The notes beneath the pieces were generated by a model. The model worked only from the letters and a program-made list of their open reading frames with translations. It did no database searches and was not told the origin of the DNA. Below are positions 8,696-17,262 of a stretch of DNA of 64,000 nucleotides, one piece after another (within the stretch, counting starts at the first letter, position 1; each line of letters opens with the position of its first letter). The DNA is from Ignavibacteria bacterium (GTDB lineage: Bacteria; Bacteroidota; Ignavibacteria; Kapaibacteriales; Kapaibacteriaceae), in NCBI GenBank assembly GCA_016191145.1, contig JACPPD010000004.1, positions 1 to 64,000 on the forward strand, in the 5' to 3' direction. The position numbers were made by a program, and so were the translations under genes.

Positions 8696-9298
8696 ATGAA
8701 GACACTCATAATTATTGGCATGGGTAACCCTGGCGAGCAGTATGCTCACACCAGGCATAACATCGGGTTTATGGCTGCCGACGCATGGACGCAGGGGGCT
8801 AAGGCACCATGGCGTAACAGGTACAAGGGGTTATTCAGAAACATGATTTATCAAGAACAATCATTCAGGGCTAAGGATACAGATATTTACATAATCAAAC
8901 CACAGACATACATGAATCGTTCTGGAGATGCTGTTGTTCAAGCATTAAAAAATATTAAAAAAAAGACTACAGACGAACAGACGGATATCATCGCTATCGT
9001 AGACGAATACAATTTCCCCGTAGGAAGAGTACACTTAAGGCGAGGGGGCAGTTCCGGCGGACACAACGGAATAGAGTCCGTGATTACTTCACTTGGGACA
9101 GACGACTTCTGGCGCTTACGCTGTGGCATTGGGCGCGAGTTCGGAACAGGAGGTCTTGTCGATTATGTGTTAAGCCCCTTTTCGGCCGATCAAAAATTTC
9201 TAGTACCAGCCATGATTGAAAGAGTTTGTTCATCTCTCGACACAATTGTTGATGTTGGACCGGAGAGAGCGATGAACATCATCAATTCTTCAACCTGA
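8696..9298 (+). CDS. pth: Peptidyl-tRNA hydrolase
   Basis: The product (200 residues, family normally 180-200) would cleave peptidyl-tRNA released from stalled ribosomes and so recycle tRNA in the cytoplasm. The N-terminus IIGMGNPGEQYAHTRHNIGF carries the family signature and catalytic His21. TYMNRSG (near residue 70) and GSSGGHNGIESV (near 120) are the substrate-binding motifs. The ATG at 8696 gives the family N-terminus; the frame is open upstream to 8636 but that extension has no homology. The stop lies 2 bp from the stop of the convergent phosphatase gene. It is monocistronic, with a palindrome in the promoter region. Confidence 0.95.
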   Translation: MKTLIIIGMGNPGEQYAHTRHNIGFMAADAWTQGAKAPWRNRYKGLFRNMIYQEQSFRAKDTDIYIIKPQTYMNRSGDAVVQALKNIKKKTTDEQTDIIAIVDEYNFPVGRVHLRRGGSSGGHNGIESVITSLGTDDFWRLRCGIGREFGTGGLVDYVLSPFSADQKFLVPAMIERVCSSLDTIVDVGPERAMNIINSST

Positions 9299-9300
9299 TA

Positions 9301-10548
9301 TCAAACAGACATCTCTGAATTAGAATGGGATCTCTTTGCTACCATGAGAGTTTTATCGTCAGAGTATTTCGACTTCGCTGAGAATTGACTTACATCGGTA
9401 AGTATTGCCTGCGCGATGTGTTCGGATGTGCTGCCTGCGTTAGCAGACACAACGTCTGCAAGCCGTTGCTCTCCATACAACTCACCAGCGCGGTTCTGTG
9501 CTTCGGTAATACCATCGGTATACAGCACAAGCAAGTCTCCCTTTGCCATATTGATATTCTCGAGACGGAATTGTTGCTCGGGAACAATTCCCAGAATCCC
9601 GCCCGTTGGGGAAAGGAATGTGTGTGTATTAGTGCTTGCATGATAATGCAACGGCGGACAGTGTCCCGCATTAACATAAAGCACCAGTCCAGTTTCAGAG
9701 CTCATCAATTCCACAAAGCAAAGAGACACAAAGCGCTCGTTTGGAAATGTATCGTAAATAAGAGTATTTAAGCGAGAAACGAGAGACGTCATCTTTGTAT
9801 CGAACGATGCAGCCATTCGCAGTGCACCACTCACAAAGAGTGCCTGAACCGCTGCCGGCAAGCCCTTGCTGGCGGCGTCGCTAATTACAAGACCAAGTCT
9901 ATCGCCTTCGGCAGTGCGTTGCAGGTAATCAAAATAATCGCCTCCTACCACTGACTCCGGTACCGAGATCCCAAAGATGTCGTAGTCAGCAAACGTTTTG
10001 TGATGTTCCGGCACAAGACCGCGCTGAATTTGCCATGCCTGGTCTAAATCCCTGCGCATCTTCTTATCCTGATGAGCTGCCTTCATATTTCTGAGAGCAG
10101 TTGATGCAGCACTTCCGATAACAAGCATAGAGTCTTCAAACACGTCTGTGTGTTCGCGCGATGTAAATGCAAGCGCAAATGGTGGCAGGGGGCCAGGAGC
10201 ACGATGCACAAGTTCGCCAACGCCCGAAAGTGAAAACACGCGTAAACCTCGGTCTCCAACCTCGATCTGCGGACTTGTAAGCGTGGAATGCGTTGCAAGC
10301 GACAGCATTTCAGGCATCTCACTGACAGGGACCCTTGTGTTCAGAATAAGGTTCTCCATCTCGCCGTATTGATATTTCAAAACGTATGAATCTTCATCGG
10401 CATCGAGTTCCCAAACCCGACCACCCGTCATCACAATTCTGTCGCTGTCCACAATGTGCTGCACGAGCTGTGAAAGCATTTCGAGCGGCTCACTGACCTT
10501 AGCAACAAGCAATGCATCGACGAGCTTGTAAATCGAACGCTGTGTCAT
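9301..10548 (-). CDS. SpoIIE/RsbU-type PP2C serine phosphatase
   Basis: The 415-residue protein has a divergent GAF-like sensor region (about 1-170) and a C-terminal PP2C/SpoIIE phosphatase domain (about 190-410). Metal-binding motifs are visible: VVGGDYFD, LVISDASKG-like, NAGHCPP and LLVLYTDGITEA. RsbU-type enzymes dephosphorylate anti-sigma-factor antagonists in partner-switching pathways. No HPT/STAS or anti-sigma partner is encoded nearby, so the target is unknown. It is the last gene of the long minus-strand SUF/redox operon, 19 bp after the Lon-N gene, which suggests a role in stress signalling. No transmembrane segment is seen. The convergent pth gene ends 2 bp away. Confidence 0.85.
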   Translation of the reverse strand: MTQRSIYKLVDALLVAKVSEPLEMLSQLVQHIVDSDRIVMTGGRVWELDADEDSYVLKYQYGEMENLILNTRVPVSEMPEMLSLATHSTLTSPQIEVGDRGLRVFSLSGVGELVHRAPGPLPPFALAFTSREHTDVFEDSMLVIGSAASTALRNMKAAHQDKKMRRDLDQAWQIQRGLVPEHHKTFADYDIFGISVPESVVGGDYFDYLQRTAEGDRLGLVISDAASKGLPAAVQALFVSGALRMAASFDTKMTSLVSRLNTLIYDTFPNERFVSLCFVELMSSETGLVLYVNAGHCPPLHYHASTNTHTFLSPTGGILGIVPEQQFRLENINMAKGDLLVLYTDGITEAQNRAGELYGEQRLADVVSANAGSTSEHIAQAILTDVSQFSAKSKYSDDKTLMVAKRSHSNSEMSV

Positions 10549-10567
10549 GTTTGTCTATTACGGATCA

Positions 10568-11194
10568 CTAATCTCGGTTAATAATATATCCGTCGCTTCT
10601 AATTATGCGTTGCACTGTTTCTGCCTTTTGTATGGCTGGGATAATTTCTGCCAAATGATCTCGCAACATTTCCAATCGCGAATTTTCAGAATTCATTTCA
10701 AGGAGCTGTTGCTTTTGTTCACTAGTCAAGCCTGATTTCGGAGCCATCAGGAATGCAGGAGATTTATCGCCAATCGTCTCGGCATCGAAAACCGAACCGC
10801 TTTCCCCATATACAAGCTCAATAATCTGATTGTACATCTCGGCACACGAAGCTACGAGCAGCGGATCGGTTGGACCTTCGTCGTCGGTAATGGGCTCTGT
10901 TTCGCCAACAACATAAGTATGCTGATCTTCATGAACGTTAAGAAGACGGAATCGGTTTACTCCTTCAATCACAACATTAATGCGTCCGTCCGGGAACCGT
11001 TCTGTGACGGACGCCACCCTAGCCGTGCAGCCAACGGTATGCAGATGTCCCTGCTCGACAAGATTAATTCCAAACTCTGAACCTTGTGTTATGCACTCGT
11101 TAATCAGAGCCCTATAACGCGGCTCATAGATATGAAGCGGAACCTGCGAATGCGGGAAGAGAACAATATTCAGTGGGAAGAGGCCCAACGTCAT
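10568..11194 (-). CDS. Lon N-terminal-domain (PUA-like) protein
   Basis: The 208-residue protein begins LGLFPLNIVLFPHSQVPLHIYEPRYRAL, the typical start of the Lon substrate-binding (LON/PUA-like) domain. It lacks the ATPase and peptidase domains of Lon. Such stand-alone proteins are widespread and their function is poorly known; a substrate-recognition or regulatory role is usually assumed. The C-terminal ~60 residues are helical and charged. It lies 15 bp downstream of the sod gene and 19 bp upstream of the phosphatase, so it is co-transcribed with them. Confidence 0.88.
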   Translation of the reverse strand: MTLGLFPLNIVLFPHSQVPLHIYEPRYRALINECITQGSEFGINLVEQGHLHTVGCTARVASVTERFPDGRINVVIEGVNRFRLLNVHEDQHTYVVGETEPITDDEGPTDPLLVASCAEMYNQIIELVYGESGSVFDAETIGDKSPAFLMAPKSGLTSEQKQQLLEMNSENSRLEMLRDHLAEIIPAIQKAETVQRIIRSDGYIINRD

Positions 11195-11209
11195 CGCAGT
11201 GTCCGATTT

Positions 11210-11830
11210 TTACTTGAATTTTTTGTACCGATCGTTGATTCGCCCCCAATGCAGATTGTTAATGAAATTGTCGACATACTTTGCCCGGCCCGGACCATCC
11301 TTGTGATAGTACGCATGTTCGAAAACATCGCATGAAATGATGGGAATGCCTCCCCAGATTGCTCCATAGTGATGTTCATCTACAAGCACATTGAGCAGGC
11401 GGCCAGAGTATAATTTGTCCAAGCACAGCACACCCCATCCCGAAAGTTTTGCGGCAACTGCAGTCGCCTTAAAATCTGCCTTCCAGTTGTCGAGAGAACC
11501 AAATTCCTTTCCAATTGCATCAACGATTTCTTTACCTTTCGAAGCATCTCCATCGCCCCCTAACACTTCCCAGTACACATCGTGCAACAGCGTACCAGCG
11601 TGATTCCACGTCTGCCTGCGCTTTAATTCGCCAAACTCGCTCCAGTTGCCGTTTGCAGCAGCTTTATCGGCATTGGGAAGCGCTGTTTCAATTTTATTAA
11701 GAAACGTTACATAACCTTTGTGGTGTGTATTGTAATGCCAGTCCGATGTTTCAGCCGAGACAACATCTTTTAGTAATTCCTTTGCCTCATCGTCTGAATA
11801 TGGGCGCGGATTAAACTTCCATTCAAACAT
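11210..11830 (-). CDS. sod: Superoxide dismutase (Fe/Mn family)
   Basis: The product (206 residues) would dismutate superoxide to oxygen and hydrogen peroxide. Metal ligands can be placed by motif: His32 (HYNTHH), the His of LLHDVYW, and the Asp and His of DVFEHAYY, where the usual Trp is Phe. Tyr40 corresponds to the conserved gateway Tyr. The second-sphere Gln region reads VDEHHYGAIW, so His probably replaces Gln; metal preference cannot be called. No signal peptide is present, so it is cytoplasmic. The ATG at 11830 has GGAGG 7 nt upstream; the longer frame to 11920 overlaps the upstream gene and is rejected. It sits in the SUF operon, which links Fe-S repair and superoxide defence. Confidence 0.92.
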   Translation of the reverse strand: MFEWKFNPRPYSDDEAKELLKDVVSAETSDWHYNTHHKGYVTFLNKIETALPNADKAAANGNWSEFGELKRRQTWNHAGTLLHDVYWEVLGGDGDASKGKEIVDAIGKEFGSLDNWKADFKATAVAAKLSGWGVLCLDKLYSGRLLNVLVDEHHYGAIWGGIPIISCDVFEHAYYHKDGPGRAKYVDNFINNLHWGRINDRYKKFK

Positions 11831-11889
11831 TTTACCTCCGTGAATTCGTGGATCGGTTTTTGTTACTGACTTTCTATCCCATGCTTGCG

Positions 11890-12288
11890 TTAAACACCGA
11901 ACGACGACCCACAACCGCATGTTCGGGTTGCATTAGGGTTGTTGAAGGTGAACCCTCTGCCCATGAGTCCATCGCTGAAATCAAGCGTAATACCCATGAG
12001 ATAGAACATACTTTTTGGATCGATGAAAATATTTACGCCATCGGCGTCTAGTATTAAGTCGGACTCCTTTCGTGAACCGTCGAAACCAAGTGTATACGAC
12101 ATCCCCGAACATCCGCCCCCCTTTACGCCAACGCGAAGTCCATAGTCATCGGGAATATTGTTCTGCGCCCTAAGCTCCTTCACCTGCTCAATAGCTTTGC
12201 GGGTGATGGTGATGTTGTCGTTAGCATCCGTACCTGTGATCCCTGTTGGGATTGACATGGCATCCGTACCAAGAATTGCTACGCTCAT
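11890..12288 (-). CDS. A-type Fe-S cluster carrier (HesB/IscA/ErpA/SufA family)
   Basis: The 132-residue protein has the family domain from about residue 27 (ITITRKAIEQVKEL). The three invariant cysteines are present in GGGCSGMSY and CGCGSSF near the C-terminus. A-type carriers receive Fe-S clusters from the SUF scaffold and pass them to apo-proteins. The first ~25 residues are extra and Ser/Thr/Asp-rich; a later start cannot be excluded. It lies in the SUF operon between the Rrf2 regulator (50 bp upstream) and the superoxide dismutase (59 bp downstream), as expected for a SufA. The family cannot be resolved to IscA, SufA or ErpA by eye. Confidence 0.92.
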   Translation of the reverse strand: MSVAILGTDAMSIPTGITGTDANDNITITRKAIEQVKELRAQNNIPDDYGLRVGVKGGGCSGMSYTLGFDGSRKESDLILDADGVNIFIDPKSMFYLMGITLDFSDGLMGRGFTFNNPNATRTCGCGSSFGV

Positions 12289-12338
12289 AATGGTGATCTG
12301 AAATTAGTGGACAATGGTTTGTGGTTAGTGGTTAATTC

Positions 12339-12782
12339 TCAAAGGTCGATGATTAAGGGGACAATGTTCTGTGGCGTGAGTTCTGCTACCGTCATACTAT
12401 TGAACGTAGCAGCGATTCGTTCCTGCAAAATGGACAACGGTTCTCGAATCGTGCACGTGCTTAAGACGTTGCAGTTGGCTTCATCGTGGCCATGATGGTC
12501 CTGACATTCAACGATTGCCCCACTGCGCCCCTCAATCGCTTCGATAACATCTGCAATACTAAGGCACTGTGGTTCAAGCGCAAGCTCGTATCCGCCATGA
12601 ACTCCGTGAAACGATCGGATGATATTCTTTTGAGCAAGCTGCTGTAGTACCTTAGCAACAAGCGTCTGAGAAATCTCGAAACGCGTGGCAATATCCTTTG
12701 CCGAGACAACATTGCCCCTTCTCCGTGCCATTTCCTGCACGGAAAGCAAGGCGTATTCAACACGTTTGGAAAGTTTCAACAT
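12339..12782 (-). CDS. Rrf2-family transcriptional regulator (IscR/SufR-like)
   Basis: The 147-residue protein has an N-terminal winged helix (YALLSVQEMARR ... DIATRFEISQTLVAKVLQQLAQKNII) and the GVHGGYELA wing typical of the family. Cys93, Cys104 and Cys110 lie in the cluster-binding loop, as in IscR, which uses three Cys and one His. The C93-C104 spacing is longer because of a His-rich insert (DHHGHDEAN). Family members with this triad hold a [2Fe-2S] cluster and sense Fe-S status or oxidative stress. It is within the SUF operon, so autoregulation of the operon from the sufB promoter is likely but inferred. Confidence 0.93.
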   Translation of the reverse strand: MLKLSKRVEYALLSVQEMARRRGNVVSAKDIATRFEISQTLVAKVLQQLAQKNIIRSFHGVHGGYELALEPQCLSIADVIEAIEGRSGAIVECQDHHGHDEANCNVLSTCTIREPLSILQERIAATFNSMTVAELTPQNIVPLIIDL

Positions 12783-12799
12783 TTACGATGTTTCAATTC

Positions 12800-13939
12800 T
12801 CATTGGTCATAGTCGGCAAAAACGTTTTCTGTGAGCGGATGTGACTGACATGTTAACGCATACCCTTCTTCGATCTCATCATCAGAAAGTGCCTCGCGTT
12901 CGTCCATCTTAACACGACCTGAAACAATCTTTGCCCGGCAGGTGCAGCACGCTCCAATCTGACATGCATAAGGTGGATCCAGATTTGCTCTCTGTGCAGC
13001 AAGCAGAATTGTTTCGTCGGGCTGTACTTCGAACTCATGTTCATCGCCGTACAATCTGATTTTTACAACTCGCGAAATGATTTCTTCCCGTTGTGAATCT
13101 TCCATTGCAGTTGTTGTCTGTTGTTCACTACCCGACGTTTGCATTTCCTTCTCCGTAACCATCGTTTCACTTCCGTTCACCCGAGTTCTGTCGAGAGTAA
13201 AGTACTCCCGATGAATGTGCTTATCATCCATGCCATGACCGTGCAGCGCTCCAACCACGATGTCCATCATGGCAACAGGACCGCACACGAAGGCCTCCGC
13301 ATCGTTGAATGTTGGTACGAAATCCAAAATTAAGCGTCGCACCATGGCATCATCCATGCGGCCCAAGTACTTCGAATTGGATTGGCTTCCGTTTTCCTCA
13401 ACGATGTTGAGGATTTTCAGAGCGTCTCTGTTCTTATCGGCAAGATCGGCAAGCGTACCGCCGAAAATGATTGAGTCCGCGTTACGGTTTGCATAGAATA
13501 ACGTAACGTGGCTTCTTGGTTCAACTCTCAGAATTGTCTTGGTTATCGAGAGCACAGGAGTGATACCACTGCCGCCGGCAAACATCAGGTAATGTTTTTT
13601 ATGATCGGCAGACATCTCCTTGGTAAAGTTTCCCATCGGTGGATACACATCAATCGACATACCGGGGTGAGCGTGTTCATTAAGCCATTGGCTTACAGCT
13701 CCATCCTTAACTTTTTTTACTGCAATACACATTGGTTCGTTATCGGCCGGACTGGAGCATAAAGAATAGTTGCGTCTGTGCTCAACTCCCTCAATTATTG
13801 CGCGCACGGTGAGGTACTGTCCAGCCTTATATAAAAACACTGGTTTCAGCTCATCGGGCACGTTAAAGGTCAGCGAGATTGCATCCGTTGTTTCCCGCGT
13901 AACATCGGCCACTGTAAGTGTATGGAATTGGACTGCCAT
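12800..13939 (-). CDS. PaaE-like ferredoxin-NAD(P)H oxidoreductase
   Basis: The 379-residue protein has three parts. There is an FAD-binding barrel with RRNYSLCSSP (about residue 58), an NAD(P)-binding domain with FAGGSGITPVL (about 125) and CGPVAMMD (about 220), and a C-terminal plant-type [2Fe-2S] ferredoxin domain. The ferredoxin cysteines are in CQIGACCTCRAK plus LTCQS. This is the architecture of PaaE, the electron-transfer subunit of phenylacetyl-CoA epoxidase, and of related reductases. No paaABC genes are nearby. Its start codon overlaps the stop of sufT (TAATG), so it belongs to the SUF operon. Supplying electrons for cluster assembly or repair is plausible but unproven. A ~35-residue Ser/Thr/Glu-rich linker joins the last two domains. 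Confidence 0.85.
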   Translation of the reverse strand: MAVQFHTLTVADVTRETTDAISLTFNVPDELKPVFLYKAGQYLTVRAIIEGVEHRRNYSLCSSPADNEPMCIAVKKVKDGAVSQWLNEHAHPGMSIDVYPPMGNFTKEMSADHKKHYLMFAGGSGITPVLSITKTILRVEPRSHVTLFYANRNADSIIFGGTLADLADKNRDALKILNIVEENGSQSNSKYLGRMDDAMVRRLILDFVPTFNDAEAFVCGPVAMMDIVVGALHGHGMDDKHIHREYFTLDRTRVNGSETMVTEKEMQTSGSEQQTTTAMEDSQREEIISRVVKIRLYGDEHEFEVQPDETILLAAQRANLDPPYACQIGACCTCRAKIVSGRVKMDEREALSDDEIEEGYALTCQSHPLTENVFADYDQ

Positions 13940-14340
13940 TAATACAATCCCATTGAAAACAGCGCTGCTTCCGACATCATTGTTTTATCCCAAGGCGGAT
14001 CGAATGTGATTTCAACCACAAGGTCTTTGACGCCTTCGACATTACGAACAGCGCGGTTGACGTCGCTGGGCAGAGTTTGTGCCGACGGACAGTTGGGCGT
14101 TGTGAGCGTCATCACCACATGTGCTGTCTGATCGGCATTTACACGCACTTCATAAATTAGACCAAGTTCATAAATATCTATAGGGATTTCCGGATCGTAT
14201 ACAGTCTTCAGGGCTGCGATAATCCTATCTCTCAGGCTTTCAGTTCCACTGCTGGTCACAAATCCTTCTGCCTGTATAGTATCAAGTGCTTTTGCAGATC
14301 TCTCTGTTTCTACATTCTCTATGTTGCTATTCTCTTTCAC
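13939..14340 (-). CDS. sufT: SufT/MIP18-family (DUF59) Fe-S assembly protein
   Basis: The 133-residue protein carries the DUF59 signature DPEIPIDIYELGLIYEV (about residues 49-65) and the Cys-containing TTPNCPSAQ motif, whose Cys is conserved in SufT and PaaD. SufT proteins help deliver or mature Fe-S clusters. The GTG start at 14340 follows the sufE stop by 24 bp; the first ~35 residues are an extra acidic region. It overlaps the start of the PaaE-like gene by one base. A PaaD identity is less likely because the other paa genes are absent and the gene is inside a complete SUF operon. Confidence 0.88.
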   Translation of the reverse strand: MKENSNIENVETERSAKALDTIQAEGFVTSSGTESLRDRIIAALKTVYDPEIPIDIYELGLIYEVRVNADQTAHVVMTLTTPNCPSAQTLPSDVNRAVRNVEGVKDLVVEITFDPPWDKTMMSEAALFSMGLY

Positions 14341-14364
14341 ATCAAAATTCTTTTCCGATCTTAC

Positions 14365-14886
14365 TCACTGGCTCTTGAGTTCTCTAGCTCGTTTCCTCTC
14401 TTCATCAATTCTTCCATACGCAATCGCATACAAATGGATTTGCTTCATCATGCTCGCCAGTCCATTTGTTCTGTTTACTGTTAGGTGCTGATCCAATCCA
14501 AGCTTTTGAATAAAATCCGGTGGTACACCAAGTATTTCCTGAGGTGTTCTATCGTTGTATATCTTCATCAAGATTGCAATCAGCCCCTTAACAATGGCAG
14601 CATCGCTATCTGCTTCGAAATGTATTACTTCTGACACTACATCTTTGTGTCCGTTTGCTTCGCCGTCCACGGTTCCCTGTGTATCCTGATCCCCACGTCC
14701 CTTTCCGCCTGCATAGAGCCAAACCTGAGACTGGCATCCGCTCACCTTGTATTTGTCCTTGCGGTACTCTTCGGGGTATGCTGGCAGCGCACGGCCTAAA
14801 GCGATTATATGAGCGTAGCGGTCTTCCCAATCGGGGATTGAAGCAAACTCATCAACGAGTTTTCGGATGGTTTCGGCGCTTGTCAT
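14365..14886 (-). CDS. sufE: Cysteine desulfuration protein SufE
   Basis: The 173-residue protein accepts sulfur from SufS on a conserved cysteine (KVSGCQSQVW, Cys51) and passes it to the SufBCD scaffold. The N-terminus (LVDEFASIPDWEDRYAHIIALGR) and the IVKGLIAILMKIYNDRTPQEI region match the family. An insert of about 20 Gly/Asp/Asn-rich residues (about 60-80) follows the active-site strand, making the protein longer than the usual ~140. The ATG overlaps the sufS stop (ATGA), so translation is probably coupled. Confidence 0.93.
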   Translation of the reverse strand: MTSAETIRKLVDEFASIPDWEDRYAHIIALGRALPAYPEEYRKDKYKVSGCQSQVWLYAGGKGRGDQDTQGTVDGEANGHKDVVSEVIHFEADSDAAIVKGLIAILMKIYNDRTPQEILGVPPDFIQKLGLDQHLTVNRTNGLASMMKQIHLYAIAYGRIDEERKRARELKSQ

Positions 14887-16157
14887 GAAAGCATCCTTAC
14901 TGCCTTCCCGACGCTTGTAACTAAGGCGTCGATTTCACTGTGCGTGGTGTAAACCCCTGCCGAGGCTCGGGCAGTGGAACCAACGCCAAAGCGTTTCATC
15001 AGTGGCATGGTGCAATGATGGCCAACACGAAGCGCGACGCCTTGTTCATCACACAATACTCCGATATCACTGGCATGGATGCCATCCACAACAAAGGAAA
15101 TAATTCCAATCTTGTTGGGAGCGTTGCCGATTATTCGTAAACCCTTGATTGCCGATAGCCCTTCAGTGGCACGACGAAGCAGCGACTGTTCGTGTTTGGC
15201 GACAGCACTGTGGTCCAAACCGCCGAACCATTCCAAGGCGGCGCCTAATCCCACAGCGCCTTCAATGTTTTGTGTACCGGCTTCGAAGCGATATGGGAGA
15301 TCGTTGTAGGTAGTTCCCTCGAAACTGACAGAAGCTATCATTGAGCCGCCTCCCTGGTATGGAGACATAGAACTCATGATTTCAGCTCTGCCGTACAGCG
15401 CTCCAACTCCCGTAGGACCATACAGTTTGTGCGCCGAAAAAACATAGAAGTCGCAATCGATATCCTGTACATCAACCTTCAGATGGGCAACTGCCTGTGC
15501 ACCGTCGATGAGCGTGGTAATTCCGCGAGGCCGTGCAAGAGCACAAATGGATTTAACATCATTGATCGTACCCAACGCGTTGCTAACATGATTTACAGCA
15601 ATTAACTTTGTCCTGTTATTTATCAAATCCGGCAGAGCATCCAAATCGAGCGTTCCATTGTCTAACACAGGCAGAACACGCAAGGTGGCTCCCTTTCTCT
15701 GGCAGAGCATCTGCATTGGCACTATCACAGCATGATGATCCATTTCGGAAACAATCACTTCATCTCCGCTCTTAACATTATCGTCGCCCCATGCCGATGC
15801 AACCAAATTGACAGATTCGGTGGTTCCTCTCGTATAAATAATTTCTTCTGGTAAGGGGGCATTAAGAAACGCTTGAATTCGGCTCCGTGTGAGCTCGAAC
15901 AGTCTTGTTGCCTCCATAGCCAAGGCATGTCCGCCACGATGAACGTTACTGTGACTGTGGAGCAGATAATCTGTGGTGGCATTGATAACGGGAATTGGAC
16001 GCTGTGTTGTTGCCGCATTGTCCAGATATACTAACGGCACATTGCCATGGACTCTCTGATTGAGAATTGGGAATTCGTTACGCAGAGCGCTCACGTATAA
16101 TGCGTTATCTGCAACTGCCACAGGGGCGAAACCAGCATCGACGTTTGATGTGTTCAT
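14883..16157 (-). CDS. sufS: Cysteine desulfurase SufS
   Basis: The product (424 residues) is a PLP enzyme that takes sulfur from L-cysteine to give alanine and a protein persulfide. Visible motifs are YLDNAATTQRP, SEMDHHAVIVP (the cofactor-stacking His), the Schiff-base Lys in SAHKLYGPTG, RFEAGTQNIEG and the active-site Cys in RVGHHCTMPLMKRFG. These place it in the group II (SufS) desulfurases. It has an extra ~20 N-terminal residues. It overlaps sufD upstream and sufE downstream by 4 bp each. Confidence 0.96.
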   Translation of the reverse strand: MNTSNVDAGFAPVAVADNALYVSALRNEFPILNQRVHGNVPLVYLDNAATTQRPIPVINATTDYLLHSHSNVHRGGHALAMEATRLFELTRSRIQAFLNAPLPEEIIYTRGTTESVNLVASAWGDDNVKSGDEVIVSEMDHHAVIVPMQMLCQRKGATLRVLPVLDNGTLDLDALPDLINNRTKLIAVNHVSNALGTINDVKSICALARPRGITTLIDGAQAVAHLKVDVQDIDCDFYVFSAHKLYGPTGVGALYGRAEIMSSMSPYQGGGSMIASVSFEGTTYNDLPYRFEAGTQNIEGAVGLGAALEWFGGLDHSAVAKHEQSLLRRATEGLSAIKGLRIIGNAPNKIGIISFVVDGIHASDIGVLCDEQGVALRVGHHCTMPLMKRFGVGSTARASAGVYTTHSEIDALVTSVGKAVRMLS

Positions 16158-17260
16158 AGTGTTAATGGAATTGTTCCAAGTTTTTGCGCGATACGACGCT
16201 CAATCGAATTTCGTATTAAAGCGCTTGAAATATGCTCCACTACCTCGGCCGCATGAGCGTAAGTTATCAACGCTCGGGCATCATCATAGGTCAGGCCTCG
16301 AGTCCTCAGGTAGAACAACGCTTCCTCATCAATTTTCCCCGTTGTAGCGCCGTGTGAACACTTCACGTCATCTGCCCAAATCTCAAGTTGCGGCTTTGCG
16401 TTAACCTGTGCACTCTTACTCACCAGAATGGATTTACAAGACTGATATGCTGTTGTCTTCTGTGCGTCTGGCCGCACGTAGATCTTTCCGTTAAAAACCC
16501 CTACTGATTTGCCATCATATACACCCTTATACAATTCCTCGCTATGACATCGAGGAATTTCGTGATCGACTACAGTGTGATTATCTGCGAATTGTGACTC
16601 AGTTAACACAGAAACCCCGTAGAGATAAGCATTCGCACCTTCACCTTTGAAGGAAATCCTGAGGTTATTGCGAATAAAGGCGCCATCGATACAAACAGCA
16701 AACGAAGTAAAGCGTGATTCTCTGGCTAACGTGGCCGTTGTATGTCCAAGGTGGCGTATTGAACCGGGCGAATCAAAAATCTTGATGTATTCAACACTGG
16801 CGTTTTCATGAACGTCGAATTCAATCTCGAAGAGATCGAGAAATACGTTGCTGCCATTAACGCTGTGTCGTTCCACCACGGTCACTGACGCGCCCTCTTC
16901 AACTACAACCCTAAACCGATTTGACTGAGCAACATTTTCCGTCTGGCAATCAGCCACAACATTAAGTTCAATCGGTTGTTCAACTGCTGTGTTCTTTCCA
17001 ATAATTGCTGTACTGATGCCCTCACTGAGTGAACGCCCAAGAACTAAGAAGGGGTCTGCACCATTGCTTACGGTTGTTGCTGCTTCGGCGCTAAAAGTGA
17101 ACAAATTCCCTTGGTATGGCACCCGTTGGTGGACAGCATACGTGTCTCGAGACAGGAATTGAACGTTTGTATACTTCCACTCTTCATTGCGCACCGTTGC
17201 AGCGACAGATTTTTTTATCATGTCGCTGACGGATTCATTATCTCTGACAGATATTTCCAC
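16154..17260 (-). CDS. sufD: Fe-S assembly scaffold protein SufD
   Basis: The 368-residue SufD/SufB-family protein has a C-terminal beta-helix core. The conserved C-terminal motif is present: KTTAYQSCKSILVSKSAQVNAKPQLEI, then DDVKCSHGATTGKIDEEALFYLRTRGL. The His of CSHGAT is conserved in SufD. SufD pairs with SufB and SufC in the SufBC2D scaffold complex. The GTG start lies 2 bp after the sufC stop; an internal ATG 13 codons later is the alternative. Confidence 0.94.
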   Translation of the reverse strand: MEISVRDNESVSDMIKKSVAATVRNEEWKYTNVQFLSRDTYAVHQRVPYQGNLFTFSAEAATTVSNGADPFLVLGRSLSEGISTAIIGKNTAVEQPIELNVVADCQTENVAQSNRFRVVVEEGASVTVVERHSVNGSNVFLDLFEIEFDVHENASVEYIKIFDSPGSIRHLGHTTATLARESRFTSFAVCIDGAFIRNNLRISFKGEGANAYLYGVSVLTESQFADNHTVVDHEIPRCHSEELYKGVYDGKSVGVFNGKIYVRPDAQKTTAYQSCKSILVSKSAQVNAKPQLEIWADDVKCSHGATTGKIDEEALFYLRTRGLTYDDARALITYAHAAEVVEHISSALIRNSIERRIAQKLGTIPLTL

Positions 17261-17262
17261 TT

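Noticed and set aside
11831-11920. Longer N-terminus of the superoxide dismutase
   Set aside because: It overlaps the A-type carrier gene by 31 bp and lacks homology, and GGAGG precedes the internal ATG at 11830.
13939-14340. PaaD of a phenylacetate epoxidase cluster
   Set aside because: No paaA, paaB or paaC gene is in the window, and the gene lies in a complete SUF operon, so SufT is the better name.
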